From Xanthomonas massiliensis (GTDB lineage Bacteria; Pseudomonadota; Gammaproteobacteria; Xanthomonadales; Xanthomonadaceae): a stretch of 64,000 nucleotides of DNA. Within the stretch, counting starts at the first letter, position 1. The number at the start of each line of letters is the position of its first letter. The DNA is taken from contig NZ_FCOY01000007.1 in assembly GCF_900018785.1 (NCBI RefSeq), positions 434,001 to 498,000 of the forward strand, read 5' to 3'. Below are positions 43,489 to 53,858 of the stretch, one piece after another. Position numbers and translations under genes: made by a program. Under the pieces are notes generated by a model, which saw only the letters and a program-made list of their open reading frames with translations, did no database searches and was not told the origin of the DNA.

Positions 43489-44487
43489 TTACCCCAGCAT
43501 GCCGTGCTGGGCGATCCCGGCCGGCGGCCAGTTCTCCAGCTTCATGCCGAGCGAAAGGCCGCGCTGGGCGAGCACTTCCTTGATCTCGGTGAGCGACTTC
43601 TTGCCCAGGTTCGGGGTCTTGAGCAGCTCGACCTCGGTCTTCTGCACCAGGTCGCCGATGTAGTAGATGCTCTCGGCCTTCAGGCAGTTGGCCGAACGCA
43701 CCGTCAGCTCCAGATCGTCGATCGGACGCAGCAGCACCGGATCCACGCCACCGGTGGCCGGCTTGGGTGCGCCACGGTCGCGATGGGTGAAGTCGCCGAA
43801 CACCGACAGCTGGTCGGTGAGGATGTCGGCGGCGGTACGCACCGCTTCCTCGGCGTCGATGGTGCCGTTGGTCTCGATCTCCAGCACCAGCTTGTCCAGG
43901 TTGGTCCGCTGCTCGACGCGCGCGGCCTCGACCGAATACGCCACGCGGCGCACCGGCGAGAACGAGGCATCCAGCACCAGGCGACCGATCGTGCGGGTCT
44001 CCTCGTCGGGACGCTGGCGCGAGGTAGCGGGCTGGTAGCCGAAGCCGCGCTCGATCTTCAGGCGCATGTTCAGCGCCGTGTCCTTGGTCAGGTGGCAGAT
44101 CACGTGGTCGGGATTGAGGATCTCGACGTTGTGGTCGGTCTTGATGTCGCCGGCGGTGACCGTGCCCGGCCCCTGCTTGGTCAGCGACAGCGTGGCGCTG
44201 TCGCCGCTGTGCATGCGGATGGCGACGTCCTTCAGGTTCAGCAGGACTTCCAGCACGTCCTCCTGCAGACCCTCGACCGTGGTGTACTCGTGCAGCACGC
44301 CGTCGATCTCGACCTCGGTGATGGCGAAGCCGGGAATCGAGGAAAGCAGCACGCGGCGCAGGGCGTTGCCCAGGGTATGGCCATAGCCGCGCTCCAAGGG
44401 CTCGATCACGACCTTGGCGCGGTTCTCGGTAAGGCGTTCGATCTGCGGGCCCTTGGGCCGCAGGACCTGGTTGGCGGTAACCGTCAT
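43489..44487 (-). CDS. rpoA: DNA-directed RNA polymerase subunit alpha
   Basis: Assembles RNA polymerase and contacts upstream promoter DNA and activators. 332 aa. The N-terminal assembly domain shows [22 protein letters not shown], and the C-terminal domain shows the [21 protein letters not shown] and [19 protein letters not shown] helix-hairpin-helix that binds UP elements. AGGAG lies 10 nt before the ATG. Between rpsD and rplQ, as in the E. coli alpha operon. Confidence 0.98.
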   Translation of the reverse strand: MTVTANQVLRPKGPQIERLTENRAKVVIEPLERGYGHTLGNALRRVLLSSIPGFAITEVEIDGVLHEYTTVEGLQEDVLEVLLNLKDVAIRMHSGDSATLSLTKQGPGTVTAGDIKTDHNVEILNPDHVICHLTKDTALNMRLKIERGFGYQPATSRQRPDEETRTIGRLVLDASFSPVRRVAYSVEAARVEQRTNLDKLVLEIETNGTIDAEEAVRTAADILTDQLSVFGDFTHRDRGAPKPATGGVDPVLLRPIDDLELTVRSANCLKAESIYYIGDLVQKTEVELLKTPNLGKKSLTEIKEVLAQRGLSLGMKLENWPPAGIAQHGMLG

Positions 44488-44539
44488 GTTGCGGGGTCTC
44501 CTGCGAACCCCCGGCGCACCGGGGGCTCTCCAATGTGAA

Positions 44540-45169
44540 TTACTTCGAGTACAGCTCGACGATCAGCGCTTCGTTGATGTCCGAAGGCAGCTCGGCGCGA
44601 TCCGGGACCGCCTTGAACACGCCGCTGAACTTCTTCGAGTCGACCTCGACCCACGCCGGGCTCAGGCCATGCTGCTCGGCCAGGGTCAGCGACTCCTGGA
44701 CGCGGAGCTGCTTCTGCGCCTTCTCCGACAGCGTGATCGCATCGCCAGCCTTGACCTGGTAGGACGGCAGGTTGACCGGCTTGCCGTTGACCAGCACGCC
44801 GCGGTGCGAGACCAGCTGGCGGGCGGACGGACGGGTCACCGCGAAACCCATGCGGTAGACGACGTTGTCCAGGCGGGTTTCCAGCAGCTGCAGCAGGTTC
44901 TCGCCGGTGTTGCCCTTCTTGGTCGAGGCCTTCTTGTAGTAGTTGCGGAACTGGCGCTCCAGCAGGCCGTAGATGCGCTTGACCTTCTGCTTCTCGCGCA
45001 GCTGGGTGGCGTAGTCGGAGAGCTTGCCCTTGCGCGCGGTGGCGCCATGCTGGCCGGGCTTCTGCTCCAGCTTGCACTTGGAGTCCAGCGCACGGGCCGG
45101 GCTCTTGAGGGAGAGGTCGGCGCCTTCGCGACGCGCGAGCTTACAGGTGGGACCAATGTAACGAGCCAT
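44540..45169 (-). CDS. rpsD: 30S ribosomal protein S4
   Basis: Primary 16S rRNA-binding protein; in enterobacteria also the repressor of its own (alpha) operon, acting on the rpsM leader. 209 aa with [19 protein letters not shown] at the start and the S4 RNA-binding domain ([32 protein letters not shown]). No zinc-binding cysteine cluster, so it is the C-minus form. Autoregulation is plausible here, given the long structured leader before rpsM. Confidence 0.98.
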   Translation of the reverse strand: MARYIGPTCKLARREGADLSLKSPARALDSKCKLEQKPGQHGATARKGKLSDYATQLREKQKVKRIYGLLERQFRNYYKKASTKKGNTGENLLQLLETRLDNVVYRMGFAVTRPSARQLVSHRGVLVNGKPVNLPSYQVKAGDAITLSEKAQKQLRVQESLTLAEQHGLSPAWVEVDSKKFSGVFKAVPDRAELPSDINEALIVELYSK

Positions 45170-45183
45170 TTCTCTTCAGCTCC

Positions 45184-45576
45184 TCAGACGCGGCGCTTCT
45201 TCGGCGGGCGGCATCCGTTGTGCGGGATGGGCGTCACGTCGATGATGTTGGTGATCTTGTAGCCGACGTTGTTCAGCGAACGCACGGCCGACTCGCGGCC
45301 CGGACCCGGGCCCTTGATGCGCACTTCCAGCGACTTCACGCCATAGTCCAGCGCGGCGCGGCCGGCCTTCTCGGCGGCGACCTGGGCAGCGAACGGGGTG
45401 GACTTGCGCGAACCGCGGAAGCCGGCACCACCGGAGGTCGCCCAGGACAGGGCATTGCCCTGGCGGTCGGTGATCGTGACGATCGTGTTGTTGAAAGAAG
45501 CGTGGACGTGGGCGACGCCGTCGGTGATGACGCGCTTGATCTTCTTCTTGGTCTTGGTTGCGGCAGGCTTGGCCAT
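45184..45576 (-). CDS. rpsK: 30S ribosomal protein S11
   Basis: Platform protein of the small subunit. 130 aa, with [41 protein letters not shown] and the C-terminal [18 protein letters not shown]. Lies 12 bp after rpsM and 14 bp before rpsD in the alpha operon. Confidence 0.98.
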   Translation of the reverse strand: MAKPAATKTKKKIKRVITDGVAHVHASFNNTIVTITDRQGNALSWATSGGAGFRGSRKSTPFAAQVAAEKAGRAALDYGVKSLEVRIKGPGPGRESAVRSLNNVGYKITNIIDVTPIPHNGCRPPKKRRV

Positions 45577-45588
45577 TTTCTGTGTCCC

Positions 45589-45945
45589 TTACTTCCTGAT
45601 CGCCTTGCGCGGGCCCTTGCGGGTGCGGGCGTTGGTACGGGTGCGCTGGCCACGCAGCGGCAGGCCGCGGCGGTGGCGCAGGCCGCGATAGCAACCCAGG
45701 TCCATCAGACGCTTGATGGCGATGCCGACCTCGCGGCGCAGGTCGCCCTCGACGACGTACTTGCCGATCTCGGCGCGCAGGCGCTCGATCTCCGGCTCGG
45801 ACAGATCACGGATCTTGGTGGTGACGGGAACGCCTGCGGCTTCGCAGACCTTCTTCGAGCGGGTACGGCCGATGCCGTAGATGCTTTGCAACCCGACCCA
45901 GACGTGCTTCTGGGCTGGCAGGTTGACGCCTGCAATACGCGCCAT
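45589..45945 (-). CDS. rpsM: 30S ribosomal protein S13
   Basis: Head protein of the small subunit contacting P-site tRNA. Start at 45945 ([19 protein letters not shown]) is the family start; upstream in-frame codons have no likeness. 118 aa, ending in the basic [21 protein letters not shown] tail. First gene of the alpha operon, after a leader of about 320 nt. No rpmJ gene lies between secY and rpsM, unlike in E. coli. Confidence 0.97.
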   Translation of the reverse strand: MARIAGVNLPAQKHVWVGLQSIYGIGRTRSKKVCEAAGVPVTTKIRDLSEPEIERLRAEIGKYVVEGDLRREVGIAIKRLMDLGCYRGLRHRRGLPLRGQRTRTNARTRKGPRKAIRK

Positions 45946-46287
45946 GACGCGGTTCTCCAACTGAGTTGAGGCCCGACGACGCAGGCGCGCCATCCGGCTT
46001 GGATGGATCAAAAAGTGAACGTTGAATTGTAGCAAGGTCTCGGGTTACTTGGAAGCCCATGGAACAAGGATGTTCCACGGACCCGGCATGGGGAGTGTGC
46101 CCATGCTCCGGCGCCGGATCGGGTTGGCGGGGCGGCGTGCCGCCCCGTCCGGCCGCGCTACTCCAGCGCGGCACCACCCGATCACACCCGCGCACGAGAC
46201 CGCTGCACGGGCCGCCCATTGGTTTGTCAGGACTGGGCCCGGGCGTCGGGCCGTACCTGAGCGGCAGGAGCCGCGATTATACCGGGG
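45946..46287 (-). promoter_or_regulatory. Alpha-operon promoter and structured leader
   Basis: Gene-free 342 bp between secY and rpsM. A perfect TATAAT lies at 46276-46281 (minus strand), with a weak -35 (TTTCGC at 16 bp). The leader would carry four consecutive hairpins: 46153-46171 (7 bp), 46129-46146 (GGGGCGGC/GCCGCCCC, 8 bp), 46086-46106 (GCATGGG/CCCATGC) and 46060-46077 (TGGAAC/GTTCCA). In E. coli S4 represses this operon by binding the rpsM leader; whether this larger structure does the same is unknown. Confidence 0.6.
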
Positions 46288-47640
46288 TCAGCCGCGCGCG
46301 AAACCGCCGCGCGAACCGCCCTTCAGGTTGGCCTTCTTGAGCAGGCTCTCGTACTGGTGCGACATCAGGTGGGCCTGGACCTGGGCGATGAAGTCCATGA
46401 TCACCACCACCGCGATCAGCAGCGAGGTGCCACCGAAGTAGAACGACGCGCCCATCTGCGTGCGCAGCACTTCCGGCAGCAGGCACACCAGTACCAGGTA
46501 GATCGAGCCGGCCGCGGTCAGGCGCGTCAGCACGCCGTCGATATAGTCCGCCGTGGCCTTGCCCGGACGGATGCCCGGGATCAGCGCGCCCGACTTCTTC
46601 AGGTTGTCGGCGGTTTCCTGCGAGTTGAACACCAGTGCGGTATAGAAGAACGCGAAACCGATGATCAGCGCGGCGAACACGATCATGTGCAGCGGCTCGC
46701 CCGGGGCCAGCGCGTTGGCGATGCGCTGCAGCCAGGTGGCCGAGGTCGCCTGGCCCGACCACATCGACAGGGTCGCCGGGAAGGCCAGGATCGAGGAGGC
46801 GAAGATCGGCGGGATCACGCCGGACATGTTCAGCTTCAGCGGCAGGAACGAGGTCTGGTTCATGTACGCGCTGCGGCCACCCTGGCGGCGCGCGTAGTTG
46901 ACCGTGATCCGCCGTTGCCCGCGCTCGACGAACACCACGAAGAAGGTGAAGGCGAGCACGGTGATGGCGATCATCAACAGCGAGATGAAGCTCAGCTCGC
47001 CGTCGCGGAAGCGCTCGATCGTGGTGATCACCGCGCCCGGCAGGCCGGCGACGATGCCAGCGAAGATGATCAGCGACACGCCGTTGCCGATGCCGCGCTC
47101 GGTGACCTGCTCGCCGACCCACATCAGGAACAGCGTACCGGCGGTCAGCGACACCACCGCGGTGAGCACGAAGCCCAGACCCGGGGCGTACACCACCGGC
47201 GCGCCGCCCGGCGCGGTCTGCCCCTGCAGCGCCAGGGCGATGCTGCCGCCCTGCACGATCGCCAGCAGCACCGCGCCGTAGCGCGAGTACTGGGTGATCT
47301 TGCGCCGGCCGGACTCGCCTTCCTTCTGCATCGCCTTGAGCGAGGGGAAGATGTGCGTGGCCAGCTGCATCACGATGGACGCGGAGATGTACGGCATCAC
47401 GTTCAGCGCGAAGATGCTGAAGCGATGCAGGGCGCCACCGGAGAACATGTTGAACATGTCCACGATGCCGCCCTGGTTCTGCATCAGGGCAAGCATGGCA
47501 TCGGGATTGACGCCCGGGACCGGCACGTAGCAGCCGATCCGGTAGACGACCAACGCCCCGAGGACGAACAGCAGGCGCTGGCGCAGTTCGGTGAACTTGC
47601 CCAGACCGCCGCCGATGTTTCCGATGCCAGCTTGCGCCAT
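46288..47640 (-). CDS. secY: Protein translocase subunit SecY
   Basis: Channel subunit of the Sec translocon in the inner membrane. 450 aa with ten hydrophobic segments. Typical motifs are [23 protein letters not shown] near the start, [16 protein letters not shown]-like [33 protein letters not shown] and the C-terminal cytoplasmic tail ending [13 protein letters not shown]. Last gene of the spc operon, 7 bp after rplO. The alpha-operon -10 element abuts its 3' end. Confidence 0.98.
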   Translation of the reverse strand: MAQAGIGNIGGGLGKFTELRQRLLFVLGALVVYRIGCYVPVPGVNPDAMLALMQNQGGIVDMFNMFSGGALHRFSIFALNVMPYISASIVMQLATHIFPSLKAMQKEGESGRRKITQYSRYGAVLLAIVQGGSIALALQGQTAPGGAPVVYAPGLGFVLTAVVSLTAGTLFLMWVGEQVTERGIGNGVSLIIFAGIVAGLPGAVITTIERFRDGELSFISLLMIAITVLAFTFFVVFVERGQRRITVNYARRQGGRSAYMNQTSFLPLKLNMSGVIPPIFASSILAFPATLSMWSGQATSATWLQRIANALAPGEPLHMIVFAALIIGFAFFYTALVFNSQETADNLKKSGALIPGIRPGKATADYIDGVLTRLTAAGSIYLVLVCLLPEVLRTQMGASFYFGGTSLLIAVVVIMDFIAQVQAHLMSHQYESLLKKANLKGGSRGGFARG

Positions 47641-47647
47641 CTTGCCC

Positions 47648-48091
47648 TTACTCCTGCACGCTGCCGCCGGCCGCCTCGATGGCGGCCTTGGCGCCGGCGG
47701 TGACCGCCACGCCCTTGATCACGAAGGCCTTGGTCAGCTCGCCCTTCTTGACGATCTTGGCCTTCTTGGCGCTGGTCGGCACCAGCTTGGCCGCACGCAG
47801 CGCGGCGAAGTCGACGTCGCCGGCCTCCAGCTTGTCGAGCTGGTAGGACAGCACCTCGGCGGTGTCCTTGGCCAGCTTGGAGCGGAAGCCGATCTTCGGC
47901 AGGCGCCGCTGCATGGGGGTCTGGCCGCCTTCGAAGCCGGCCTTGATCTTGCCGCCGCCCTTGCGGGCGAACGAACCCTTGTGGCCGCGGCCGGCGGTCT
48001 TGCCCAGGCCGGAACCGATGCCGCGACCGACGCGGGTGCGCTCGGTGCGGGCGCCCTCGGCGGGCTTGAGGTCATTGAGACGCAGAGTCAT
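47648..48091 (-). CDS. rplO: 50S ribosomal protein L15
   Basis: Late-assembling large-subunit protein. 147 aa starting [20 protein letters not shown], with the glycine/basic extension [19 protein letters not shown] and [22 protein letters not shown]. Six bp after rpmD and seven before secY in the spc operon. Confidence 0.98.
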   Translation of the reverse strand: MTLRLNDLKPAEGARTERTRVGRGIGSGLGKTAGRGHKGSFARKGGGKIKAGFEGGQTPMQRRLPKIGFRSKLAKDTAEVLSYQLDKLEAGDVDFAALRAAKLVPTSAKKAKIVKKGELTKAFVIKGVAVTAGAKAAIEAAGGSVQE

Positions 48092-48097
48092 GGTCGA

Positions 48098-48289
48098 TTA
48101 CTCCTCAACCTGGACGAGGTACTGAACCTTGTTGATCAGGCCACGCACCTGCGGGCTGTCCTTCAGTTCGCGCACATCGTTGAGCTTGTTCAGGCCCAGC
48201 GCACGCACCGACAGGCGGTGACGCGACTGGGTACCCCGCAGGCCGCGCACCAGGCGCACCTTCACGGTCTTGTTGGACTCATTAGCCAT
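48098..48289 (-). CDS. rpmD: 50S ribosomal protein L30
   Basis: Small peripheral large-subunit protein, 63 aa, with [24 protein letters not shown]. Its ATG overlaps the end of rpsE by 8 nt (ATGGCTAA), so translation of the two is probably coupled. Confidence 0.97.
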   Translation of the reverse strand: MANESNKTVKVRLVRGLRGTQSRHRLSVRALGLNKLNDVRELKDSPQVRGLINKVQYLVQVEE

Positions 48290-48824
48290 GGTTGAGTTCC
48301 TCCACCTTCTTGCCGCGCTTGGCCGCGATGCGCTCCGGCGACTGGGTGCCGGCCAGCCCCTTCAGGGTAGCGCGGACCAGGTTGATCGGGTTGCGCGAAC
48401 CGGTGGCCTTGGCCAGCACGTTCTTCACGCCGACCGCTTCCAGCACGGCGCGCATGGCACCGCCGGCGATCACGCCGGTACCCTCGGAGGCCGGCTGCAT
48501 GAACACCCGCGCCGCACCGTGGCCGGACTTCACCGGATGCCACAGGGTGCCGTTGTTCAGCTGCACGTTCACCAGGTTCTTGCGGGCGTGCTCCATCGAC
48601 TTCTGGATGGCGACCGGCACTTCGCGCGCCTTGCCGTAACCGAAGCCGACCTTGCCCTCGCCGTCGCCCACCACCGTCAGCGCGGTGAAGGTGAACTGGC
48701 GACCGCCCTTGACCGTCTTGCTGACGCGGTTGACCGCGACCAGCTTCTCGATCATGCCGTCGTCTACTTTCTCTTCGCGGTTACGGTCGCGATCGCGACC
48801 CCGCGGTGCACGTTCATCTGCCAT
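48282..48824 (-). CDS. rpsE: 30S ribosomal protein S5
   Basis: Decoding-fidelity protein of the small subunit. 180 aa, with the N-terminal [36 protein letters not shown] and [30 protein letters not shown]. The loop residues linked to spectinomycin resistance (VKGGR) look wild type. It overlaps rpmD by 8 nt at its end. A 211-bp gap with a strong hairpin separates it from rplR. Confidence 0.98.
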   Translation of the reverse strand: MADERAPRGRDRDRNREEKVDDGMIEKLVAVNRVSKTVKGGRQFTFTALTVVGDGEGKVGFGYGKAREVPVAIQKSMEHARKNLVNVQLNNGTLWHPVKSGHGAARVFMQPASEGTGVIAGGAMRAVLEAVGVKNVLAKATGSRNPINLVRATLKGLAGTQSPERIAAKRGKKVEELNHG

Positions 48825-49012
48825 GTTGGCTCCTGATTGTCGGGACTATGTACGGCTGCTGCCGCTTGTGGTTGTGCTCTACCTCGGTGCAGCAGACGGC
48901 GCTGCAGAAGAGCGCCGCTGCCCGGCACAAGCCCGTGCCGGCGGGTGGAACCTGGCGATCGGCGCGGAACCCGGGACACGGGCACAACCGCCGCGACGAC
49001 GCCTTGGCGAAT

Positions 49013-49029
49013 GGCGGGCCAGGCCCGCC
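49013..49029 (-). other. Hairpin between rplR and rpsE
   Basis: GGCGGGCC, one base, GGCCCGCC: a perfect 8-bp inverted repeat 7 bp after the rplR stop, within the otherwise featureless 211-bp gap before rpsE. No T run follows on the minus strand, so it is more likely a processing or stability element than a terminator. Confidence 0.55.
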
Positions 49030-49035
49030 ACGCCG

Positions 49036-49395
49036 TCAGAACTGCAGACCACCCTCGCGGGCGGCATCGGCCAGCGCCTTGATGCGGCCGTGGTAACGGT
49101 AGCCGGAGCGGTCGAACGCGACCTTCTCGATCCCCGCGGCCTTGGCACGCTCGGCGATCAGCTTGCCCACGCGGGTGGCGGCCTCGGTGTTCTTGCCGTT
49201 CTTCAGGCCTTCCTTCACGTCGGCCTGCAGCGTGTTGGCGGCGGCGATCACCTTGGCGCCGTCGGCGGTGAAGACCTGCGCGTACAGGTGCTGGCCGGTG
49301 CGCAGCACCGACAGGCGCGGCACGCCCAGCTCGCGGATATGGGCGCGGGTGGACTTGGCGCGGCGCAGACGGGCGATGTTCTTGTTGATGCTCAT
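49036..49395 (-). CDS. rplR: 50S ribosomal protein L18
   Basis: Binds 5S rRNA with L5 and L25. The start at 49395 ([20 protein letters not shown]) is the family start and gives 119 aa; the C-terminus [24 protein letters not shown] is diagnostic. A 90-bp gap separates it from rplF. Confidence 0.97.
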   Translation of the reverse strand: MSINKNIARLRRAKSTRAHIRELGVPRLSVLRTGQHLYAQVFTADGAKVIAAANTLQADVKEGLKNGKNTEAATRVGKLIAERAKAAGIEKVAFDRSGYRYHGRIKALADAAREGGLQF

Positions 49396-49485
49396 GGCTT
49401 GATTCCTATGGAAGCTGAAGGACACAGGCTCCGGCCCCGGAACGTCCGGCCACGGATGGCCGGGTTCCTGGCAGAAGGCCCTGGA

Positions 49486-50013
49486 TTACGCCTTCTTGGC
49501 TTCCTTGCGAATGATGACTTCGTCGGAGTACTTCACGCCCTTGCCCTTGTACGGCTCCGGCGGGCGGAAGCCGCGGATCTTCGCGGCCACTTCGCCCACG
49601 CGCTGCTTGTCGCTGCCCTGGACCAGGATCTCGGTCTGCGACGGCGTGGACAGGGTGATGCCTTCCGGCGCCTGGAACACCACCGGGTGGGAGAAACCGA
49701 GCGACAGGCTCAGGTCCTTGCCCTGCATGGCGGCACGGTAGCCCACGCCGACCAGCTCCAGCTTGCGCTCGAAGCCGGCGGACACACCGTGGACCATGTT
49801 GGCCAGGATGGCGCGCACGGTACCGGTGATGGCGTCGTGGGCGGCATCGGCCGGCACCAGGTTGACCGTGCCGTTGTCGACGCTGACCTGCACGCCGACC
49901 GGCTTGGCCAGCGACAGATCGCCCTTCGGGCCCTTCACGCTGACCTGATCGGCCTGCACATTGATTTCGACGCCCTTCGGCAGGGCGATCGGCTTCTTGG
50001 CTACACGGGACAT
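49486..50013 (-). CDS. rplF: 50S ribosomal protein L6
   Basis: Large-subunit protein near the factor-binding site. Start at 50013 ([17 protein letters not shown]), 175 aa, with the two L6 repeats visible: VKGPKGDLS, then [32 protein letters not shown], and the C-terminal [16 protein letters not shown] signature. 13 bp after rpsH in the spc operon. Confidence 0.98.
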   Translation of the reverse strand: MSRVAKKPIALPKGVEINVQADQVSVKGPKGDLSLAKPVGVQVSVDNGTVNLVPADAAHDAITGTVRAILANMVHGVSAGFERKLELVGVGYRAAMQGKDLSLSLGFSHPVVFQAPEGITLSTPSQTEILVQGSDKQRVGEVAAKIRGFRPPEPYKGKGVKYSDEVIIRKEAKKA

Positions 50014-50026
50014 GTCGATTCCTCCC

Positions 50027-50425
50027 TTAGGCCACGAAGCACAGGACTTCACCACCGATGCCGGCCGCGCGGGCCTGCGCATCGGTCATGATGCCCTTGG
50101 ACGTGGAGATGATGGCGATGCCCAGGCCACCGAGGACCTTGGGCAGCTCGGCCTTGCCGCGGTACTGGCGCAGGCCCGAGCGCGAAACGCGCTTGAGGGT
50201 CTCGATCACCGGGCGGCCTTCGAAATACTTCAGCACGATCTCCAGCTCGGCCTTGTTGTTGGCCACCGGGGTCACGCGCAGGTCGGCGATGTAGCCCTCG
50301 TCCTTCAGGACCTGGGCGATGGCGGCCTTGATCTTGGACGACGGCACCTTCACCGTCTGCTTGCCCACCGCGGCCGCATTCTTGATGCGGACCAGCAGGT
50401 CGGCGATGGGATCAGTCATGCTCAT
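50027..50425 (-). CDS. rpsH: 30S ribosomal protein S8
   Basis: Binds the central domain of 16S rRNA and, in E. coli, represses the spc operon at rplE. 132 aa starting [18 protein letters not shown], with [32 protein letters not shown]. An ATG two codons in (MTDPI) is also possible. It follows rpsN across a 225-bp gap that contains a perfect TATAAT. Confidence 0.97.
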   Translation of the reverse strand: MSMTDPIADLLVRIKNAAAVGKQTVKVPSSKIKAAIAQVLKDEGYIADLRVTPVANNKAELEIVLKYFEGRPVIETLKRVSRSGLRQYRGKAELPKVLGGLGIAIISTSKGIMTDAQARAAGIGGEVLCFVA

Positions 50426-50550
50426 GCGATTACCTTTGAGTGCACCGATATCCGCTTTCGCGAAAATCTCGTGTTTTGGGACCGCCTTGCCGGGCGGCGC
50501 TTCCCGGCGAACCGGGACTCCATCCGGGCACGACGCCCGAAAGGAGCGGG

Positions 50551-50556
50551 ATTATA
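50551..50556 (-). promoter_or_regulatory. Candidate internal -10 element before rpsH
   Basis: TATAAT on the minus strand in the 225-bp gap between rpsN and rpsH, about 125 bp before the rpsH start. The hexamer 17 bp upstream (TGCAAA) matches -35 at only three positions. It may be an internal promoter of the spc operon. Confidence 0.4.
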
Positions 50557-50650
50557 CACGACGACAAGCCCGGTTTGCACCGGACTTGCGTCGATGACGG
50601 CGCCTGGGCCGGCGACTGGCGTATCCGCCGGCCACCGGACCGCCGCGGTT

Positions 50651-50956
50651 TTACCAGCTGGCCTTGCGCAGGCCGGGCACGTCGCCGCGCATGGTCGCTT
50701 CGCGCAGCTTGTTGCGGCCCAGGCCGAACTTGCGGTACACGCCGCGCGGACGGCCGGACAGCTCGCACCGGTTGCGCTGGCGGCTCGGCGAGGAATCGCG
50801 CGGCAGCTTCTGCAGCTTGGTCGCCGCGTCCAGCTTCTCCTCGTAGGAGGCGTCCTGGCTGGAGACGATCTTCTTCAGCGCCGAACGCTTGTCGGCGAAC
50901 TTCTGCGCCAGCTTCTTCCGCTTGACGTCGCGGTTGACCATCGAGGTCTTTGCCAT
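50651..50956 (-). CDS. rpsN: 30S ribosomal protein S14
   Basis: Head protein of the small subunit. 101 aa, the long form without the zinc CxxC pairs. [20 protein letters not shown] at the start and [38 protein letters not shown] at the end. 16 bp after rplE. Confidence 0.97.
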   Translation of the reverse strand: MAKTSMVNRDVKRKKLAQKFADKRSALKKIVSSQDASYEEKLDAATKLQKLPRDSSPSRQRNRCELSGRPRGVYRKFGLGRNKLREATMRGDVPGLRKASW

Positions 50957-50972
50957 GTCGGTTTCCTACGGA

Positions 50973-51518
50973 TCAGTTGCGGAAGGGGAACTTGAACGCC
51001 GCGAGCAGCGCCTTGGCTTCGGCGTCGGTCTTGGCGGTCGTCGTGATGGCGATATCCATGCCGCGGAGCGCATCGACGGCGTCGAAGTCGATTTCCGGGA
51101 AGATGATCTGTTCCTTCACGCCCATGTTGAAGTTGCCGCGACCGTCGAACGAGCGACCGGAGATACCCCGGAAGTCGCGCACGCGCGGCAGCGCGATGTT
51201 GATCAGGCGGTCCAGGAACTCGAACATCTTGTCGCGGCGCAGGGTCGTCTTGCAGCCGATCGGCCAGCCATCGCGGATCTTGAAGGAGGCCACCGAGATG
51301 CGCGACTTGGTCACCACCGGCTTCTGGCCGGCGATCTTGGCCATGTCGGCGACGGCATTCTCCAGGACCTTCTTGTTGGTGGCAGCCTCGCCCACGCCCA
51401 TGTTGAGCGTGACCTTGACCAGCCGCGGCACCTGCATCGGGTTGGCATAGCCGAACTGCTTCATCAGCGCCGGCACCACTTCTTCCTGGTAGATCTTTTC
51501 GAGACGGGGAGTCGTCAT
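50973..51518 (-). CDS. rplE: 50S ribosomal protein L5
   Basis: 5S rRNA-binding protein contacting P-site tRNA. 181 aa, starting [19 protein letters not shown], with [41 protein letters not shown] and the C-terminal [21 protein letters not shown]. 11 bp after rplX. Confidence 0.98.
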   Translation of the reverse strand: MTTPRLEKIYQEEVVPALMKQFGYANPMQVPRLVKVTLNMGVGEAATNKKVLENAVADMAKIAGQKPVVTKSRISVASFKIRDGWPIGCKTTLRRDKMFEFLDRLINIALPRVRDFRGISGRSFDGRGNFNMGVKEQIIFPEIDFDAVDALRGMDIAITTTAKTDAEAKALLAAFKFPFRN

Positions 51519-51529
51519 TGGGTCATTCC

Positions 51530-51847
51530 TCAGGCGTCGAGCGCCTCACCGCTGGAGCGGAACACACGCAGTTTGCGTCCATCCTCCAGCACCTTGAAGC
51601 CAACGCGTTCGCCCTTGCCCGTGGCCGGGTTCAGCAGCTGCACGTTGGAGATATGGATCGAGGACTCGCGCTCGACCACGCCGCCGGCGACACCCGCCTG
51701 CGGATTCGGCTTGGTATGGCGCTTGACGATGTTCACGTTGGCGACGACCACGCGGTCGCCGTCGACGCGGACGACTTCGCCCTGCTTGCCCTTGTCCTTG
51801 CCGGTGATGACGACGACCTGGTCGCCCTTCTTGATACGGTTAGCCAT
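51530..51847 (-). CDS. rplX: 50S ribosomal protein L24
   Basis: Initiates 50S assembly. 105 aa with an N-terminal KOW motif ([25 protein letters not shown]) and the L24 segment [15 protein letters not shown]. Located between rplN and rplE with 11-15 bp gaps. Confidence 0.98.
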   Translation of the reverse strand: MANRIKKGDQVVVITGKDKGKQGEVVRVDGDRVVVANVNIVKRHTKPNPQAGVAGGVVERESSIHISNVQLLNPATGKGERVGFKVLEDGRKLRVFRSSGEALDA

Positions 51848-51862
51848 GTTTGTGTCCTCAGC

Positions 51863-52231
51863 TCACAGCACTTCGGGAGCGAGCGAGACGATCTTCATGA
51901 ACTTCTCGGAACGCAGTTCACGGGTGACCGGCCCGAAGATGCGGGTACCGATCGGCTCCTGCTTGTTGTTGAGCAGGACCGCGGCGTTGCCGTCGAAGCG
52001 GATCAGCGAACCGTCCGGGCGACGCACGCCCTTGCGGGTACGCACCACGACCGCGTCGTAGACCTCGCCCTTCTTCACCTTGCCGCGCGGGATCGCGTCC
52101 TTCACGGTCACCTTGATGATGTCGCCGATGCCGGCATAACGGCGCTTGGAGCCGCCCAGCACCTTGATGCACATCAGTTCCTTGGCGCCGGAATTGTCGG
52201 CGGCGTCCAGGTAGCTCTGCATCTGGATCAT
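51863..52231 (-). CDS. rplN: 50S ribosomal protein L14
   Basis: Forms an intersubunit bridge; binding site of the silencing factor RsfS. 122 aa, [22 protein letters not shown] at the start, and [30 protein letters not shown] near the end. First gene of the spc unit by E. coli convention, but only 14 bp after rpsQ with no visible promoter, so S10 and spc probably form one transcript here. Confidence 0.98.
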   Translation of the reverse strand: MIQMQSYLDAADNSGAKELMCIKVLGGSKRRYAGIGDIIKVTVKDAIPRGKVKKGEVYDAVVVRTRKGVRRPDGSLIRFDGNAAVLLNNKQEPIGTRIFGPVTRELRSEKFMKIVSLAPEVL

Positions 52232-52245
52232 GATTCAGATCTCCC

Positions 52246-52515
52246 TTACTCGGCCGCGCGGGTGACGATTTCCACCACCCGCCAGTTCTTGGTCTTGGAC
52301 AGCGGCGCGATTTCCGTCACGCGGACGACGTCGCCCTCGTGGCAGGCGTTGTCGGCGTCGTGGGCGTGCAGCTTGGTCGAGCGCTTGATGTACTTGCCGT
52401 ACAGCGGGTGCTTGACCTGACGCTCGACCAGGACGGTCACCGTCTTGTCCATCTTGTTGCTAACGACGCGGCCTTCGACCGTGCGCAGCGTCTTGCTTTC
52501 AGTGTTCTCGCTCAT
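52246..52515 (-). CDS. rpsQ: 30S ribosomal protein S17
   Basis: Primary 16S rRNA-binding protein with an OB fold. 89 aa with [44 protein letters not shown]. Last gene of the S10 group, 11 bp after rpmC. Confidence 0.98.
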   Translation of the reverse strand: MSENTESKTLRTVEGRVVSNKMDKTVTVLVERQVKHPLYGKYIKRSTKLHAHDADNACHEGDVVRVTEIAPLSKTKNWRVVEIVTRAAE

Positions 52516-52526
52516 CGCGGCGGTCC

Positions 52527-52715
52527 TTACTTGGTGCTGCCGAGCAGGGTCTTGACGCGAGCGATCTCGCGCCGCACCCGGCGGGTTTCGTGGGTCTTCG
52601 GCAGCTGACCGGTGACCTGCTGCATGCGCAGCGCGAACTGCTCCTTGCGCAGGTCGCCCAGCTGGGCCTTCAGCTCATCGGCCGACTTCTCGCGGAGTTC
52701 CTTGATCGTAGCCAT
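52527..52715 (-). CDS. rpmC: 50S ribosomal protein L29
   Basis: Small helical protein at the exit tunnel, part of the trigger factor and SRP docking site. 62 aa: [19 protein letters not shown] and the C-terminal [14 protein letters not shown]. Its ATG overlaps the rplP stop by one base (TGATG), implying translational coupling. Confidence 0.98.
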   Translation of the reverse strand: MATIKELREKSADELKAQLGDLRKEQFALRMQQVTGQLPKTHETRRVRREIARVKTLLGSTK

Positions 52716-53128
52716 CAGCGCACCGTCCGGGTCACGAATTGGGTGGTCACCGAGAGCTTGGCCGCGGCCAGGCGGAACGCTTCGCGCGCCTGCTCCTCGG
52801 TGATGCCCTCGATCTCATAGATCATGCGGCCCGGCTGGATCTGGGCGACCCAGTACTCGACGTTGCCCTTACCGGAGCCCATACGCACCTCGATGGGCTT
52901 CTTGGTGATCGGCTTGTCGGGGAACACGCGGATCCACATCTTGCCGCCGCGCTTGACGTAGCGGCTGATCGTGCGGCGGGCCGCCTCGATCTGGCGCGCG
53001 GTCAGCTGGCCGTGGGCGGTAGCCTTCAGGCCGTACTCGCCGAAGCTGACGGCGTTGCCGCTCCAGCTCAGGCCGTCGTTGCGGCCCTTCATGACCTTGC
53101 GGTATTTGGTTCGCTTGGGTTGCAACAT
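52715..53128 (-). CDS. rplP: 50S ribosomal protein L16
   Basis: Shapes the A-site region of the large subunit. 137 aa starting [19 protein letters not shown], with [46 protein letters not shown]. Six bp after rpsC; overlaps rpmC by one base. Confidence 0.98.
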   Translation of the reverse strand: MLQPKRTKYRKVMKGRNDGLSWSGNAVSFGEYGLKATAHGQLTARQIEAARRTISRYVKRGGKMWIRVFPDKPITKKPIEVRMGSGKGNVEYWVAQIQPGRMIYEIEGITEEQAREAFRLAAAKLSVTTQFVTRTVR

Positions 53129-53133
53129 TGCCG

Positions 53134-53856
53134 TTACCTCGCTTCACGCGGCTGGCGGGGAGCACGCTCGCGGTCGCCGCGCTCGCGCGGAGCCGCTTCC
53201 TCGGACTTCTCCTGGCCGACCTGGGCGAAGTCGAAGATCTCGCCCTTGTAGATCCACACCTTGATGCCGATGATGCCGTAGGTCGTCTTGGCCTCGGCAA
53301 AACCGTAATCGATGTCCGCACGCAGGGTGTGCAGCGGCACGCGGCCTTCGCGGTACCACTCCGAACGGGCGATTTCCGCACCGTTGAGGCGGCCGGCGAC
53401 GTTGACCTTGATGCCCAGGGCACCCAGGCGCATCGCGTTGCCGACCGAGCGCTTCATCGCACGGCGGAACATGATGCGGCGCTCCAGCTGCTGGGCGATC
53501 GACTCGGCCACCAGCTGCGCGTCGAGCTCGGGCTTGCGCACCTCGGTGACGTTGATGTGCGCCGGGACGCCCATCATCTCGCTCACTTCCTTGCGCAGCT
53601 TCTCGATGTCCTCGCCGCGCTTGCCGATCACCACGCCCGGGCGGGCGGTGTGGATCGTCACGCGCGCGGTCTTGGCCGGGCGCTCGATCAGGATCTTGCT
53701 GATGCCCGCCTGCGCCAGCTTCTTGCGCAGCATCTCGCGCACCTTCAGGTCGGCCGCCAGGTAGGCGGCGTACTCGCCCTTGTTGGCGTACCACTTGGAA
53801 TTCCAGTCCTTGGCGATGCCCAGGCGGATTCCGGTCGGATGAACTTTGTGACCCAT
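53134..53856 (-). CDS. rpsC: 30S ribosomal protein S3
   Basis: mRNA-entry protein of the small subunit with helicase activity. 240 aa: [24 protein letters not shown], a KH domain ([20 protein letters not shown]), and [30 protein letters not shown] charged Glu/Arg-rich tail of about 25 residues follows, with [17 protein letters not shown]. Starts two bp after the rplV stop. Confidence 0.98.
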   Translation of the reverse strand: MGHKVHPTGIRLGIAKDWNSKWYANKGEYAAYLAADLKVREMLRKKLAQAGISKILIERPAKTARVTIHTARPGVVIGKRGEDIEKLRKEVSEMMGVPAHINVTEVRKPELDAQLVAESIAQQLERRIMFRRAMKRSVGNAMRLGALGIKVNVAGRLNGAEIARSEWYREGRVPLHTLRADIDYGFAEAKTTYGIIGIKVWIYKGEIFDFAQVGQEKSEEAAPRERGDRERAPRQPREAR

Positions 53857-53858
53857 CG

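Noticed and set aside
45946-46287. rpmJ (L36) expected between secY and rpsM
   Set aside because: No frame in the gap encodes an L36-like 37-41 residue zinc protein; the gene is evidently elsewhere in this genome.
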